Source of the DNA: Fibrobacter sp. UBA4309
GTDB lineage: Bacteria; Fibrobacterota; Fibrobacteria; Fibrobacterales; Fibrobacteraceae
Length of the DNA stretch: 64,000 bases
Assembly (NCBI RefSeq): GCF_002395745.1
Contig: NZ_DGUN01000075.1
Coordinates: 1 to 64,000, forward strand
Direction: 5' to 3'
Position numbers and translations under genes: made by a program. The notes beneath the pieces are model-generated. The model ran no database searches, was not told the origin of the DNA, and saw only the letters and a list, made by a program, of their open reading frames with translations. This document shows, piece after piece, positions 25,036 to 34,334 of this stretch. Within the stretch, counting starts at the first letter, position 1. Every line of letters starts with the position of its first letter.

Positions 25036-25920
25036 ATGCACTACACTCCCTACCGCGATTTGCTCCTCAGGCTATTCCCGAACTACCTCAAGGTTCGCAA
25101 GCTCCCGCTGAACGGCGGCATGAGCTGTCCGAACCTCGACGGCACCAAGGGATTCTCCGGATGCAGCTACTGCAACAACCGCAGCTTTAGCCCCGTCTTT
25201 GACCAGGCGAAGGTCAGCATCCAGGAACAACTCGACAAGTTCGTGCCGAAACTGCGCGAAAAGTACCCGAATGCGGGCATCCTCGCCTACCTGCAGCCGT
25301 ACACGAACACGCACGCGCCGCTCGAACACCTGAAGGGAATCATCGACCCGATCATCAGGCACGAAGAAATCGCGGGGCTCGCGATAGGGACGCGCCCGGA
25401 CTGCCTCGAAGACGAGAAAATCGAGTACCTCGCCGAGAAGAACCGCGTAAAGCCGATTATCGTGGAAATCGGGCTCCAGACGGCAAACGACAGGACTCTC
25501 GCGGCCATCAACCGCAGGCATACCCTCGCTGATTTCGAGGATGCTGTCAAGCGATGCCAGGCGGCGGGTCTCACCGTCACCACGCACGTCATCGTCGGGC
25601 TCCCCGGCGAAACAATGGAAGACTTCAAAAAGACGGCCACCATCGTCCGCGACCTGCACCTCGCCACCGTGAAAATCCACCCGCTGCATATCGTGACAGG
25701 CACCGTGATGGCGCAGGACTACATCGCAGGCGACTTCAAGCTCCTGGAATTCGAGGAATACTGCGAAGCCGTGGCCGAAATGATACGGATTATCGGCACC
25801 GAGACCGCCATCGAGCGGTTCAGCGGCGAAAGCCCGAGCGAGATGCTCATCGCCCCGAACTGGTGCGGGGAACGCGACAAGATTATCGCGAAGGTGGAAG
25901 AACTTTTAAAAAGTTACTAG
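25036..25920 (+). CDS. YhcC-family radical SAM protein (TIGR01212 type)
   Basis: A 294-residue radical SAM protein. The cluster-binding region is SCPNLDGTKGFSGCSYCNN, with the wide Cys spacing typical of YhcC rather than CX3CX2C. GLQTANDRTLAAINRRHT and THVIVGLPGETMEDFKKTA match the family, which is related to Elp3-like proteins; its reaction is unknown. The start MHYTPYRDLLLRLFPNYLK is chosen by homology; upstream codons are AT-rich repeat-like sequence. The stop codon lies inside the first unit of an AGTTACT heptad array that separates it from apt. Confidence 0.85.
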   Translation: MHYTPYRDLLLRLFPNYLKVRKLPLNGGMSCPNLDGTKGFSGCSYCNNRSFSPVFDQAKVSIQEQLDKFVPKLREKYPNAGILAYLQPYTNTHAPLEHLKGIIDPIIRHEEIAGLAIGTRPDCLEDEKIEYLAEKNRVKPIIVEIGLQTANDRTLAAINRRHTLADFEDAVKRCQAAGLTVTTHVIVGLPGETMEDFKKTATIVRDLHLATVKIHPLHIVTGTVMAQDYIAGDFKLLEFEEYCEAVAEMIRIIGTETAIERFSGESPSEMLIAPNWCGERDKIIAKVEELLKSY

Positions 25921-26010
25921 TTCTAAGTTACTAAGCGCCTTCGGCGCAGTTACTAGATTTTTCACTATCACTTTCTAGTAACTAGTAACTTGTAACTAAG
26001 AACTATTACT
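25909..26010. repeat. AGTTACT heptad arms around a GCGCC hairpin
   Basis: AGTTACT AGTTCTA AGTTACT, then a GCGCC-TTC-GGCGC hairpin, AGTTACT AG, and facing units CTAGTAA CTAGTAA CTTGTAA CTAAGAA. It begins within the yhcC stop and ends 12 bp before apt. Confidence 0.55.
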
Positions 26011-26022
26011 ATTATTAAATCT

Positions 26023-26547
26023 ATGAAATCTATCGAAGATTATATAATCTCCGTGCCGGATTTCCCTAAGCCTGGAATCCTCTTCCGTGACGTCACGGGA
26101 ATCCTCGGCAATCCCAAAGCGCTCAGGCTCACGCTGGACACGTTGTACAGAATGCTCGACAACTACGAATTTGACGCAATCGCCGGGCTCGAGGCGCGCG
26201 GGTTCCTGTTCGGGGTATCGGTCGCGGAACATTTCGGCAAGCCGTTCATTCCCGTCCGCAAGAAGGGCAAGCTGCCCCGCGAGACCGTCTCGGTGGAATA
26301 CGACCTTGAGTACGGAAGCGCAAGCATCGAAATCCACAAGGACGCATTGAAGGCCGGAGACCGAATCGTCATCGTCGACGACCTGCTCGCCACCGGCGGC
26401 ACGGCAAAGGCGGCCATCAAGCTTATCGAAAAACTGGGCGGCAAGATCGAATGCTGCGCCTTCGTCATAGAACTCTTCGACCTGAAGGGGCGCGAATTCC
26501 TCGACGGCTACCGCGTCGAGACACTGACAAAATTTCCCGGACACTGA
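26023..26547 (+). CDS. apt: Adenine phosphoribosyltransferase
   Basis: A 174-residue purine salvage enzyme making AMP from adenine and PRPP in the cytoplasm. The PRPP motif is IVIVDDLLATGGTAKA; IAGLEARGFLFG and PVRKKGKLP are family marks. Length is typical. It is followed by a purine permease 22 bp downstream, a natural uptake-and-salvage pair. I see no purine riboswitch upstream; the gap is filled by heptad repeats. Confidence 0.95.
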   Translation: MKSIEDYIISVPDFPKPGILFRDVTGILGNPKALRLTLDTLYRMLDNYEFDAIAGLEARGFLFGVSVAEHFGKPFIPVRKKGKLPRETVSVEYDLEYGSASIEIHKDALKAGDRIVIVDDLLATGGTAKAAIKLIEKLGGKIECCAFVIELFDLKGREFLDGYRVETLTKFPGH

Positions 26548-26569
26548 CCGATTTAGAAGGAAGTAGGAT

Positions 26570-27991
26570 ATGTTGGAAAAAATCTTCAAACTGCGAGAAA
26601 ACAATACTACGGTCCGTACCGAAGTTCTTGCAGGCCTTATCACGTTCATGACGATGGCGTACATCCTGGCAGTGAACCCCGACATCCTGGCCGTTTCGGG
26701 CATGCCCAGGGGCGGCATCTTCGTCGCGACCGTGCTCGCCGCCACGGTCGGTTCCGCCCTGATGGGACTCCTGTCGAACTATCCCTTCGCGCTCGCTCCG
26801 GGACTCGGCATCAACGCCTTCTTCAGCTACACCGTCGTCGTCGGCATGGGATACAGCTGGCAGTTCGCGCTCCTCGCCGTCTTCATGGAGGGATTCATCT
26901 TCCTCGCGCTTTCGGTCACCTCCGTCCGCGAAAAAATCTTCAACAGCATTCCCGCCCCGCTCAAGGCGGCATCGGCCGTGGGTATCGGCCTTTTCATCGC
27001 CTTTATCGCCTTGCAGAACGGCAAGGTGATCGTTTCGAACGACGCCACCTACCTGGGTATCGTCAACTTCCACAAGGTGGAAATGCATACGGAAGGAGTC
27101 TGGGCGCTGTTCACCATCTCCGGAATCATCATTACATCGACCTTGCTGATCAAGGGATTCAAGGGAGCCATGCTTTTTGGCATATTCGGGACATGGCTAC
27201 TGGGAATCATTGCAGAATACGTCGGTCTATATGTTCCCAATTCCGACACGGGTTTCTACTCCGTAATTCCGGACTTCAGCCACTATACGGGAGACCTCAG
27301 CATCGCGTTCCGTGAATTCGGGATTACCTGCGGGGCGCTGTTCCAGGTAGATTCATGGACTCACACCGTCGACGGGGCCGTCACGGGCCATGGATTCTCG
27401 CTTATCAAGTCGCTTGACTTCTTTGTCGTGATGTTCGCCTTTTTCTTTGTCGACATGTTTGACACCCTGAGCACCCTTATCGGTGTTTCGGTCAAGGGCG
27501 GATTCCTTACGCCAGAAGGCAAGCTCCCCCGTGCATCGAGGGCGCTTTCTGCCGACGCCATCGCGACATCGGCTGGCGCAATCTTCGGGACGTCGACAAC
27601 CACGACTTTCATCGAGAGCGCTGCGGGCGTAACTATCGGTGGCCGCACGGGTCTCACGGCGATCTCGACGGCACTGCTGTTCCTCTCGTCTATCCTCTTC
27701 GCCCCGATATTCCTCTCTATCCCGAGCTTCGCGACAACGCCGGCGCTATTCCTCGTCGGATTCTTCATGATGGCCTCCATCACCAAGATCGATTTCACGA
27801 AGATGCGCGATGCCATCCCCGCGTTCGTGTGCATGATGCTCATGCCGCTTACCTACTCGGTGTCGAACGGCATCATGATCGGTATCATCACCTACACCTT
27901 CATCAACGCCCTTATCGGCAAGATCAAGGAAGTCCATTGGCTGATGATTGTCCTTTCGTTCGTATTCATCTTGAAATACGCGCTGATGTAA
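26570..27991 (+). CDS. NCS2-family purine permease (AzgA/PbuG type)
   Basis: A 473-residue polytopic transporter with about 12-14 membrane segments. The N-terminal TEVLAGLITFMTMAYILAVN and the later SFFMDMFDTLSTL-like stretch (FFFVDMFDTLSTLIGVSV) and GTSTTTTFIESAAGVTIGGR match the adenine/guanine/hypoxanthine permeases AzgA, AdeP and PbuG. It would import a purine base by proton symport, feeding the Apt enzyme encoded 22 bp upstream. AGTAGGAT precedes the ATG. Exact substrate not decided. Confidence 0.9.
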   Translation: MLEKIFKLRENNTTVRTEVLAGLITFMTMAYILAVNPDILAVSGMPRGGIFVATVLAATVGSALMGLLSNYPFALAPGLGINAFFSYTVVVGMGYSWQFALLAVFMEGFIFLALSVTSVREKIFNSIPAPLKAASAVGIGLFIAFIALQNGKVIVSNDATYLGIVNFHKVEMHTEGVWALFTISGIIITSTLLIKGFKGAMLFGIFGTWLLGIIAEYVGLYVPNSDTGFYSVIPDFSHYTGDLSIAFREFGITCGALFQVDSWTHTVDGAVTGHGFSLIKSLDFFVVMFAFFFVDMFDTLSTLIGVSVKGGFLTPEGKLPRASRALSADAIATSAGAIFGTSTTTTFIESAAGVTIGGRTGLTAISTALLFLSSILFAPIFLSIPSFATTPALFLVGFFMMASITKIDFTKMRDAIPAFVCMMLMPLTYSVSNGIMIGIITYTFINALIGKIKEVHWLMIVLSFVFILKYALM

Positions 27992-28004
27992 GGGAACAAA
28001 AATC

Positions 28005-28092
28005 TATATTTGCACTCCTTTTACTAAATTTGCACTCATAAAGAGTGCATTTAGTTCTGTCGCGACATTCGCCTTATACTAAATTTGCACTC
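28005..28092 (+). promoter_or_regulatory. Three TAnnTTTG boxes and an inverted repeat before argH
   Basis: TATATTTG (28005-28012), TAAATTTG (28025-28032) and TAAATTTG (28080-28087), each followed by CACTC. ACTAAATTTGCACTC occurs twice (28023 and 28078), and GAGTGCATTTAGT (28043-28055) is its near reverse complement. The layout suggests tandem promoters overlapped by a repressor site, perhaps for arginine control; the latter is inference. Confidence 0.45.
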
Positions 28093-28115
28093 GGAAAATA
28101 AACGAGGATTTTATA

Positions 28116-29549
28116 ATGGCTAAGACAACTGCAAAGAAAACAGAAAACAAAGCCAAGAAGGGCACCCAGACCAACATGTGGACCGGCCGCTTCGCCAGCG
28201 GCATGGCGCAGAGCATGGTGGACCTGAGTTTCAGCCTGCAGTTTGACGCCGAGCTCATCGAAGAAGACATCGAAGGAAGCATCGGCCACGGAAAGGGCCT
28301 GGTGGAATCCGGCGTGCTCAGCAAGGCCGAATACAAGAAGATTTGCGATGGCCTCGCCAGCATCCTCAAGGACTACAAGGCGGGCAAGAACCTGTGGAAG
28401 GAATCCGACGAGGACATCCACATGGCCGTGGAGCGCGTGCTCACCGAACGCATCGGCGCGCTCGGCAAGAAAATTCACACGGGCCGCAGCCGTAACGACC
28501 AGGTCTGTACGGACTTCAAGCTTTACATGCGTCACCGCGCCGCCGAAATCCGTGCCCTCGAAGTTTCTTTGATGGAAACGGTGCTCGACCTCGCCAAGAG
28601 ATACTTCGGCAAGATGATGCCGGGCTATACGCATCTTCAGCAGGCACAGCCCATCTACTTCAGCCATTACCTGATGAGCATGTTCTTTGCCGTGAGCCGC
28701 GACGTGAAGCGCCTCGACAACTTCCTCGAGCTGCACAGCGAACTTCCGCTCGGTAGCGGTGCCATGGCCGGTTCCGCATTCCCCTACCACCGCGCCCTGG
28801 TGGCGAAGGAACTCGGATTTAACGGCGTTAGCCCGAACAGCATCGACGCCGTGAGCCATCGCGACATGATGCTCGAATTCGAAGCCGACCTCGCCATTAT
28901 CGCGAACACGATGAGCCGCTACGCCGAAGACTTCGTGAACTGGAGCACCAGCGAATTCGGCTACCTCACCCTGCACGACGCATTCAGCAGCGGGTCTTCC
29001 ATGATGCCGCAGAAGAAGAACCCGGATTCCATGGAACTCATCCGCGGAAAGTCCGGTCGCATGCTCGGTAACTTCAGCGCCCTCTACACGCTGGTGAAGG
29101 GCGCCCCGCTCAGCTACAGCCGCGATTTGCAAGAAGACAAGGAACCGGTTTTCGACTCCGTCCATAACGTGAAGGTGATTCTCCGCGTCATGAAAGAAGC
29201 CCTCGAAAGCGCACGTTTCAATTTCGACAAGATGCATGCGAAGATGCTGCCGGCGCTGCTGGCTACCGACCTCGCAGACCTTCTGGTCGAATCCGGCGTG
29301 CCGTTCCGCGATGCGCACCACGTGGTCGGTAGCCTGGTCGGCGAAGCCGCCCGCCAGGGCCTCGAATTCACGGACCTTAGCGACGAGGCCTGGGCCAGCG
29401 CCGGCGTCCCGAACGTCAAGCAGATGAAGAAAACGCTCACATTCGAATACAGCGTGAGCCGCCGTAACATCGAAGGCGGCACGGGCCCGAAGTCCGTGAA
29501 GCAGCAGTTCGTGAAGGCTGAAGCGATTCTGAAGAAGTTCAAGAAGTAA
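28116..29549 (+). CDS. argH: Argininosuccinate lyase
   Basis: A 477-residue enzyme that splits argininosuccinate into arginine and fumarate, the last step of arginine synthesis. The family signature GSSMMPQKKNPD with the catalytic Ser loop is present, as are MWTGRFASGMAQSMVDLSFS and HTGRSRNDQVCTD. A Lys-rich N-terminal extension of about 20 residues (MAKTTAKKTENKAKKG) precedes the usual start, as in some other proteins of this genus. GAGGATTTTATA precedes the ATG. No other arg genes are adjacent. Confidence 0.95.
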   Translation: MAKTTAKKTENKAKKGTQTNMWTGRFASGMAQSMVDLSFSLQFDAELIEEDIEGSIGHGKGLVESGVLSKAEYKKICDGLASILKDYKAGKNLWKESDEDIHMAVERVLTERIGALGKKIHTGRSRNDQVCTDFKLYMRHRAAEIRALEVSLMETVLDLAKRYFGKMMPGYTHLQQAQPIYFSHYLMSMFFAVSRDVKRLDNFLELHSELPLGSGAMAGSAFPYHRALVAKELGFNGVSPNSIDAVSHRDMMLEFEADLAIIANTMSRYAEDFVNWSTSEFGYLTLHDAFSSGSSMMPQKKNPDSMELIRGKSGRMLGNFSALYTLVKGAPLSYSRDLQEDKEPVFDSVHNVKVILRVMKEALESARFNFDKMHAKMLPALLATDLADLLVESGVPFRDAHHVVGSLVGEAARQGLEFTDLSDEAWASAGVPNVKQMKKTLTFEYSVSRRNIEGGTGPKSVKQQFVKAEAILKKFKK

Positions 29550-29555
29550 TCGGTG

Positions 29556-29597
29556 ATTCCGGGTCAAGCCCGGAATGACGCTTGCTGCGCCCGGAAT
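29556..29597. repeat. ATTCCGGG inverted repeat with extra arm
   Basis: ATTCCGGG-tcaag-CCCGGAAT, then a second CCCGGAATGAC at 29590. It lies between convergent argH and the TraB-like gene and could act as a bidirectional terminator. It resembles the dispersed GTCATTCC-type repeats of many genomes and differs from the GATCCTTCG family. Confidence 0.5.
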
Positions 29598-29613
29598 GAC
29601 GGCTAACTGCAAA

Positions 29614-30531
29614 TCACAACTGTTCGACGGTGAATCCCTGACGGCGCAGAATAGCGAGGACGTTATCATCCTTGCCCGCCAAATGGGCAGCACCCACTAC
29701 AATGAATACATTACGGTCTTCTGTCAGGAAGGCCGTTATTTTTTCCGCCATCTTGCGGTTTCTCATGGTATAGACCCGTTCGATAATTTCCTTCTCTATT
29801 AAGGAATCCAGGGCGTTCCTGAGAGCGGATTCCTTCTCCATGGCTTCGGCGAGAACGGAATCGCTCCCCGTCTTCCACGCATCCATGATCATCGTTATCG
29901 ACGAGTCAAGCTCCCCGATTTCTTGCAACGTGGTTCTCAGGTAGAAAATCCCGACGGAATCGTGAACGCCTTCCCCGGTAAGGGCCTTGACCTGGTCTTC
30001 CACCGTCTCGAGCGCGACAATCCCTTTCCCGGTTTCAGCCGCCCTCTGCAAGAAATGGATATCCACTCCCAAATTGGCATCGAATCCCATCCGCAAGATG
30101 GCCACGGAAGTCAAGGTCATCGCCGCCGCCCAGGGCCTGTAGCGGTTAAAGAATCCCACCGGCAGGTTCCACGAGACGCACAGGCTATCGAGAGAATGAA
30201 CGATGTCGGCAGGAACCACCTTGTCGAGACTCGCGGTGTCCGGAAGCATGCCCAGCATGGCCGACCGGAGAGCCACTTCTTGCAATACGGAATCGTCACT
30301 CACGTCGAGTTCGACAGCAAGTTCCCCGGAACGGTCAAACGCATTTTCGATGACAGAATCGAGCGGATAGAACGAAGAATCCGCAAAATGGACGCTTCCC
30401 AGGATATAGACGCTGGAATTGGAATCGGAGACCCTCCACAGAAGGTGTTTCTGCGCCAGTTCGCCCTTAGACACGGAACATCCTGCCAGGAGCGGAAGGA
30501 TGCAGGCACAAATAAGGAAAAGCTGTTTCAC
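29614..30531 (-). CDS. TraB/GumN-family lipoprotein
   Basis: About 305 residues with a lipoprotein signal (KQLFLICACILPLLAGC) and a TraB/PrgY/GumN domain: HLLWRVSDSNSSVYILGSVH, GVDIHFLQRAAETGKGIVAL with ETVEDQ, and VFIVVGAAHLAGKDD. The conserved GSVH and GAAH histidines are those thought to act in the metal-dependent protease-like fold. The GTG at 30531 gives an ideal lipoprotein signal length and lies 7 bp after the upstream stop; an ATG 30 bp earlier is possible. It is the last gene of the stator operon and would sit on the periplasmic side of a membrane. Confidence 0.8.
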   Translation of the reverse strand: MKQLFLICACILPLLAGCSVSKGELAQKHLLWRVSDSNSSVYILGSVHFADSSFYPLDSVIENAFDRSGELAVELDVSDDSVLQEVALRSAMLGMLPDTASLDKVVPADIVHSLDSLCVSWNLPVGFFNRYRPWAAAMTLTSVAILRMGFDANLGVDIHFLQRAAETGKGIVALETVEDQVKALTGEGVHDSVGIFYLRTTLQEIGELDSSITMIMDAWKTGSDSVLAEAMEKESALRNALDSLIEKEIIERVYTMRNRKMAEKITAFLTEDRNVFIVVGAAHLAGKDDNVLAILRRQGFTVEQL

Positions 30532-30538
30532 TTCGCCA

Positions 30539-31198
30539 TTACTTCTTGTCTTGCGGGACAAGTTTCTCTACGATACGGAAAAGGTCATTGTAGATTTCGA
30601 GGAAGTCCTCGATCCAGATCGGGTCGCGTTCCCCGACAATATGGAAGGTCTCTTCGAGCGTATGCTGGGCGTTATAGAGACCGATAAGCGTCCCTTCGGG
30701 CTGGGAATAATTGCCGGAACGGTAGGCCGTGACAGCCGAGAGTCGGGCTCGGTAGCTACGGCGGAGTCGCGCAATCAGCGCGCTGCGTAAAGCCAGCAAT
30801 TCGTCGTGCGCATCCAGGAATTTCCCTTCCGCGATCCACTGTTCCACGATTTTCAGGCGACGGTTGATGGATTCCCTTTCCGTAGACGGGACAAGCGGGC
30901 CCTTGGCCGCCAAAGTCTTTCGAATCTGGTTCACCACGTTCGTCAGGAATTCTGCATTCCAGAAAGAAACCGAGGCGTAGTTCGTATGCGCGGATTCCGT
31001 CTCACGGGGCATATGCGAAGTGACCCAGCGGTCCAGTTTCCCGAGCACGAGTTCCGCTTCGGGAGACCTGTCGATGGCGATATATTCCTGGGCGCGGTTC
31101 AGGAGCGAATCGGCATAGACCATGCGCCAATGGGGCAACTTGCCCGACTTGCGGATGGTTTCCACATTTTGGCGGATGTTGTCAATACGTTCCTGCAT
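30539..31198 (-). CDS. Uncharacterised helical protein in stator operon
   Basis: A 219-residue soluble, mostly helical protein, beginning MQERIDNIRQNVETIRKSGK and containing a basic helix (ALIARLRRSYRARLSAVTAY). No signal peptide or membrane segment is seen, so it should be cytoplasmic. I recognise no family. It lies 7 bp after the MotB-like gene and 7 bp before the TraB-like gene, so it probably works with the stator, for example on its cytoplasmic tail. Confidence 0.6.
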   Translation of the reverse strand: MQERIDNIRQNVETIRKSGKLPHWRMVYADSLLNRAQEYIAIDRSPEAELVLGKLDRWVTSHMPRETESAHTNYASVSFWNAEFLTNVVNQIRKTLAAKGPLVPSTERESINRRLKIVEQWIAEGKFLDAHDELLALRSALIARLRRSYRARLSAVTAYRSGNYSQPEGTLIGLYNAQHTLEETFHIVGERDPIWIEDFLEIYNDLFRIVEKLVPQDKK

Positions 31199-31205
31199 CT
31201 ATATC

Positions 31206-31859
31206 CTACTTCACCTTTCTTTCGGCAAGGCTGGTTTTCTGGAGCGGCGTCACGCCGATTTCCACGCGACGGTTCAAGCGGCGATGTTCTTCGCTGTCGT
31301 TCGGGTATTTAGGCTGGTGTTCGCCGAAACCGGCCGCAAAGATACGTTCCGGCGGGAATCCCTGCGCAATGAGCGTCTTCACCACGTTCACGGCACGTTC
31401 GGTAGAAAGGTTCCAGTTCGTATACGACGTGGAGCCGCTAAACGGGATGTCGTCGGTAAAACCGCTCACCATGATGACATCTTCCGGGGACATCGCCTCG
31501 AGCAGTCCCTTGCTGATGCCCTGTATAACCCTTTCGCCTTCGGGCGTCAGGTTAGCACCGTTGATAGGAAAAAGGAAACTCGCCTGGATCTGGATCTTGC
31601 CATCTTCAAGAGCGATAAGGCCCGCCTCGATGGAGGTCTGCAGGCTTTTCGATAAAAGCGCATTGCGTTCCGCTGCAATCTTCCGCATTTCTTCCTGGCA
31701 ACTCAGCACTTCCTCTTCGGTACGGGTAAGGTCTTCGGCCTTCTGTTCCTTGAGGGTCGCCATCGCCACAAACGCAAGGATGAACAGCGAAACAAGGGCA
31801 ACGCCCAAGTCCGTATAGGCCATCCAGGGATTGTTATTGTCTTCGCGACGGAATCGCAT
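31206..31859 (-). CDS. MotB/ZorB-like stator protein with OmpA domain
   Basis: A 217-residue inner-membrane protein. The N-terminal NPWMAYTDLGVALVSLFILA places Asp17 at the start of the single membrane helix, as in the proton-carrying Asp of MotB, ZorB and TolR. A short coiled stretch (about 40-72) leads to a periplasmic OmpA-like peptidoglycan-binding domain: NWNLSTERAVNVVKTLIAQG and AAGFGEHQPKYPNDSEEHRR with NRRVEI. It lies 3 bp after the MotA-like gene and should form an ion-driven stator with it. Whether this drives motility, defence or envelope work is not known. Confidence 0.82.
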   Translation of the reverse strand: MRFRREDNNNPWMAYTDLGVALVSLFILAFVAMATLKEQKAEDLTRTEEEVLSCQEEMRKIAAERNALLSKSLQTSIEAGLIALEDGKIQIQASFLFPINGANLTPEGERVIQGISKGLLEAMSPEDVIMVSGFTDDIPFSGSTSYTNWNLSTERAVNVVKTLIAQGFPPERIFAAGFGEHQPKYPNDSEEHRRLNRRVEIGVTPLQKTSLAERKVK

Positions 31860-31862
31860 GGA

Positions 31863-33398
31863 TTATCCCTCCACCTTCGGCTGCTGGGCAGAAATCTGGG
31901 CGCGTTGCGACTGTTCCATGACTTCGAGGAGAATTTCCTGCGTCTTGACCGCATTTTCCATAAGCACTTCGCTGGCGCGTTCGTGGAAGGCCTCGAGAGA
32001 CTGGTTGAGGTGTTCGACAAAGTTGTCCTCGTCTTCATGCTCGGCCGTATCGCCGCTGATCTTTTCGAGGATTGTTTCGAGAGCACTACGCAACATTTCG
32101 AGGTTCGCGCTGAGTTCGCTCTGGTTTACGCGCATAAGTTCCGCCGTCTCGACGATATTGCCGCCAAGGGCGTCCGTCGCTTCCTTCTCCTTGACGACGC
32201 GGTTGTCGATGCTTTCGGTAAGAGCCTTCTGGGCTTCGAGCAGTACGGAAGAAGATTCGGAGAGTTTCTGGAAGGCCACCAGGATATCGCTGGAAAGCGC
32301 TCCGAGCTTGTCGGCAACGGATTGGCTGAGTTCCGCAGAACCGGCCTGCGCCTTTTCGGCAACCTGCAGGGCGACGTTCTTAAGCGTTTCGAGCCCTTCT
32401 TTCTGGGAATCGACACTTGCCGTTGTCTGTTCGGCAAGGCGGGACATGAAGCTGTTCCATTGTTCGCCAGACTGGCTGACCTGTTCAGAAACAGAAGCCG
32501 CGATATTCTTGGAGGCCGTCGTCGCCACGCCTTCGAGTCCGGCGCGGACGCTTTCCGAAATATTGCCAAGGGCCTGCTCGACCGATGTGGAGAGGTTGCC
32601 CAGCTTGTCGTCAATCTTAGAGGGAATCGCCTGCATTTCGGCACCGATTCTGTCCACGACTCCGACAAGGCTATGCTGCACGGAATTCACGACATCGTTC
32701 AGGTTGCGACTGACAATGGAGAAGAGGCGTTCGATTTCGCTCTTGTCCTTTTCCGTTTCGTCGACAGTGGAACCCTGCATGTCGAGAGTGAGCTTATCCA
32801 GGCTGGCCGTAAAAGCATCGCGATTGGCAATGAGCAAGCTACGGCTGGCGTTCAGGATCAAGGCGGCAAACAAACCGCAAAGGCTGGTGCCGAAAATGCC
32901 CTTCATGTTCTGGAACAAAAGCTGAATCGTATCGAGGGTACCCTGGGTAGAAGAATTATCCATGACGCTACCGGCAGTAGCCACCGAGAACATCAAACCG
33001 AAGAACGTACCCATCAAGCCGAGGAGAATCACCGTACCGCTGCTGCTGCGCGGGAGGGTCACGTTCGAGTTCGAAGAAAGAATTTCGAAAGCGATCGGAG
33101 AATCCAGGCGGATACCCTTTTCCATAAGGCGGCGGGCCATGTTCAAGCGCTTGGCGACAACGCTATCGCCACTCAGGGTAAACGTACCGCGGCTTTCGCA
33201 AGAAGCAATCAAGTCCTGTTCGGCAGAAAGCTGTCTTATCTTGCCTAGCGTAAGGATCTGCTCCACAAGGAACACCGCAAAGATGGCGATCATTATCATC
33301 CAGCCGAAAAGCGGGGCACCGAAATAGACGGCTCCAGCCAGCAAGACGATAAAACCAACTATCGTCAGCATCAAGATCGAATTGAATGCGTTCTTCAT
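31863..33398 (-). CDS. MotA/ExbB/ZorA-like protein with long coiled-coil tail
   Basis: A 511-residue protein. Two N-terminal helices (about 7-27 and 30-48), a cytoplasmic loop, then the paired MotA/TolQ/ExbB channel helices: TVILLGLMGTFFGLMFSVAT (122-141) and GIFGTSLCGLFAALILN (167-183). Residues from about 190 to 511 form a tail rich in Ala, Ser, Glu and Gln with heptad spacing, probably a long cytoplasmic coiled coil. The long tail is like ZorA of the Zorya defence system and unlike flagellar MotA. AGGG precedes the ATG. It is paired with the MotB-like gene next to it. Confidence 0.82.
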   Translation of the reverse strand: MKNAFNSILMLTIVGFIVLLAGAVYFGAPLFGWMIMIAIFAVFLVEQILTLGKIRQLSAEQDLIASCESRGTFTLSGDSVVAKRLNMARRLMEKGIRLDSPIAFEILSSNSNVTLPRSSSGTVILLGLMGTFFGLMFSVATAGSVMDNSSTQGTLDTIQLLFQNMKGIFGTSLCGLFAALILNASRSLLIANRDAFTASLDKLTLDMQGSTVDETEKDKSEIERLFSIVSRNLNDVVNSVQHSLVGVVDRIGAEMQAIPSKIDDKLGNLSTSVEQALGNISESVRAGLEGVATTASKNIAASVSEQVSQSGEQWNSFMSRLAEQTTASVDSQKEGLETLKNVALQVAEKAQAGSAELSQSVADKLGALSSDILVAFQKLSESSSVLLEAQKALTESIDNRVVKEKEATDALGGNIVETAELMRVNQSELSANLEMLRSALETILEKISGDTAEHEDEDNFVEHLNQSLEAFHERASEVLMENAVKTQEILLEVMEQSQRAQISAQQPKVEG

Positions 33399-33410
33399 AT
33401 TTTACCCTAG

Positions 33411-34325
33411 TTAATTTTTAGGCCTGTCGACGGCCATAGTTTCAAACAAGTTAAGTTGACCGCGGTTGAATCCGCGGAGGAACAAGGCCCACTTTTCGTG
33501 GTACCATTCAATAATTTGCATCGTGAGCCCGCGGGCGAAATCGCAGAAATCGTCGGTAAAGGCCAGGAACCCGTTTTCGTAGGCATAATGCGGATTCCAG
33601 TAACGTCCCACGTTGCGGGCACAGCTGGTGGCAGACATATAGTAGCGCGGCTGCGATTTGGTCGAGAAGGCAGCAGCGAAGCGTTTCTTGGCCAGCTGGT
33701 TCAAGGACATTCGGAGCGAAACGACCATCGCGTTCTCCTTTTCACGGAGTCCCTGTTCCATGCACGGCAAAAGCTTGCTCACCGCATCGACGGCACTTTC
33801 GTTGTGCCAGTACTTGCACAGCTTGTCCTGCAGCTGCATGACGCGGCCATGCATGCGCACGAAAAGCGGTTCGGCATCGCTCACCAGCAAGTGGATTGTC
33901 GCTGAATAGAAGGCGTTGATATCCTGCTTGTTGTTCTTGACGGTAAAGGCCCAGCCTTTTTCCTCGTCATGCGTCAAGAAGTTCCCGCCTTCGAGCAACA
34001 GCCTCAAGACATCTTCTGTCGAAAAACGCTGCATCCACTTGGCACGGAATTCGTCATAGAGCTTGTTCGCCGCTTCCACGATTTGCGGGAATCCGGCTTC
34101 GCAAAGCTTCCATGCCGTCTCGCTGTAGCTGATAATTTCGGAATTCGCGACAGATTCTTCCCTGTTGTTGATCATCGCGTCCAGGTGCTCGAAAAGAGCG
34201 ATGGACCACGTGACCATCATGGACTGGGAAAGCGTCGCCATCATCACCGAACGGTCGGGACGAACGTTCAGGCGAACGCTCGCTCCTGTCATCTTACGAA
34301 TTGCCCGGCGAAAAGATTCCTGCAC
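33411..34325 (-). CDS. Uncharacterised 304-residue protein in stator operon
   Basis: A 304-residue soluble protein without signal or membrane segment, mainly helical, rich in Met, Trp and aromatic residues (FEHLDAMINNREESVANSEI, YWNPHYAYENGFLAFTDDFC). I recognise no family and see no nuclease, helicase or EH-signature motif that would link it to Zorya. It starts with GTG after AGGGGGCGTAC, 9 bp after the beta-helix gene, and lies 12 bp before the MotA-like gene, so it is probably a cytoplasmic partner of the stator. Confidence 0.6.
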   Translation of the reverse strand: MQESFRRAIRKMTGASVRLNVRPDRSVMMATLSQSMMVTWSIALFEHLDAMINNREESVANSEIISYSETAWKLCEAGFPQIVEAANKLYDEFRAKWMQRFSTEDVLRLLLEGGNFLTHDEEKGWAFTVKNNKQDINAFYSATIHLLVSDAEPLFVRMHGRVMQLQDKLCKYWHNESAVDAVSKLLPCMEQGLREKENAMVVSLRMSLNQLAKKRFAAAFSTKSQPRYYMSATSCARNVGRYWNPHYAYENGFLAFTDDFCDFARGLTMQIIEWYHEKWALFLRGFNRGQLNLFETMAVDRPKN

Positions 34326-34334
34326 GTACGCCCC

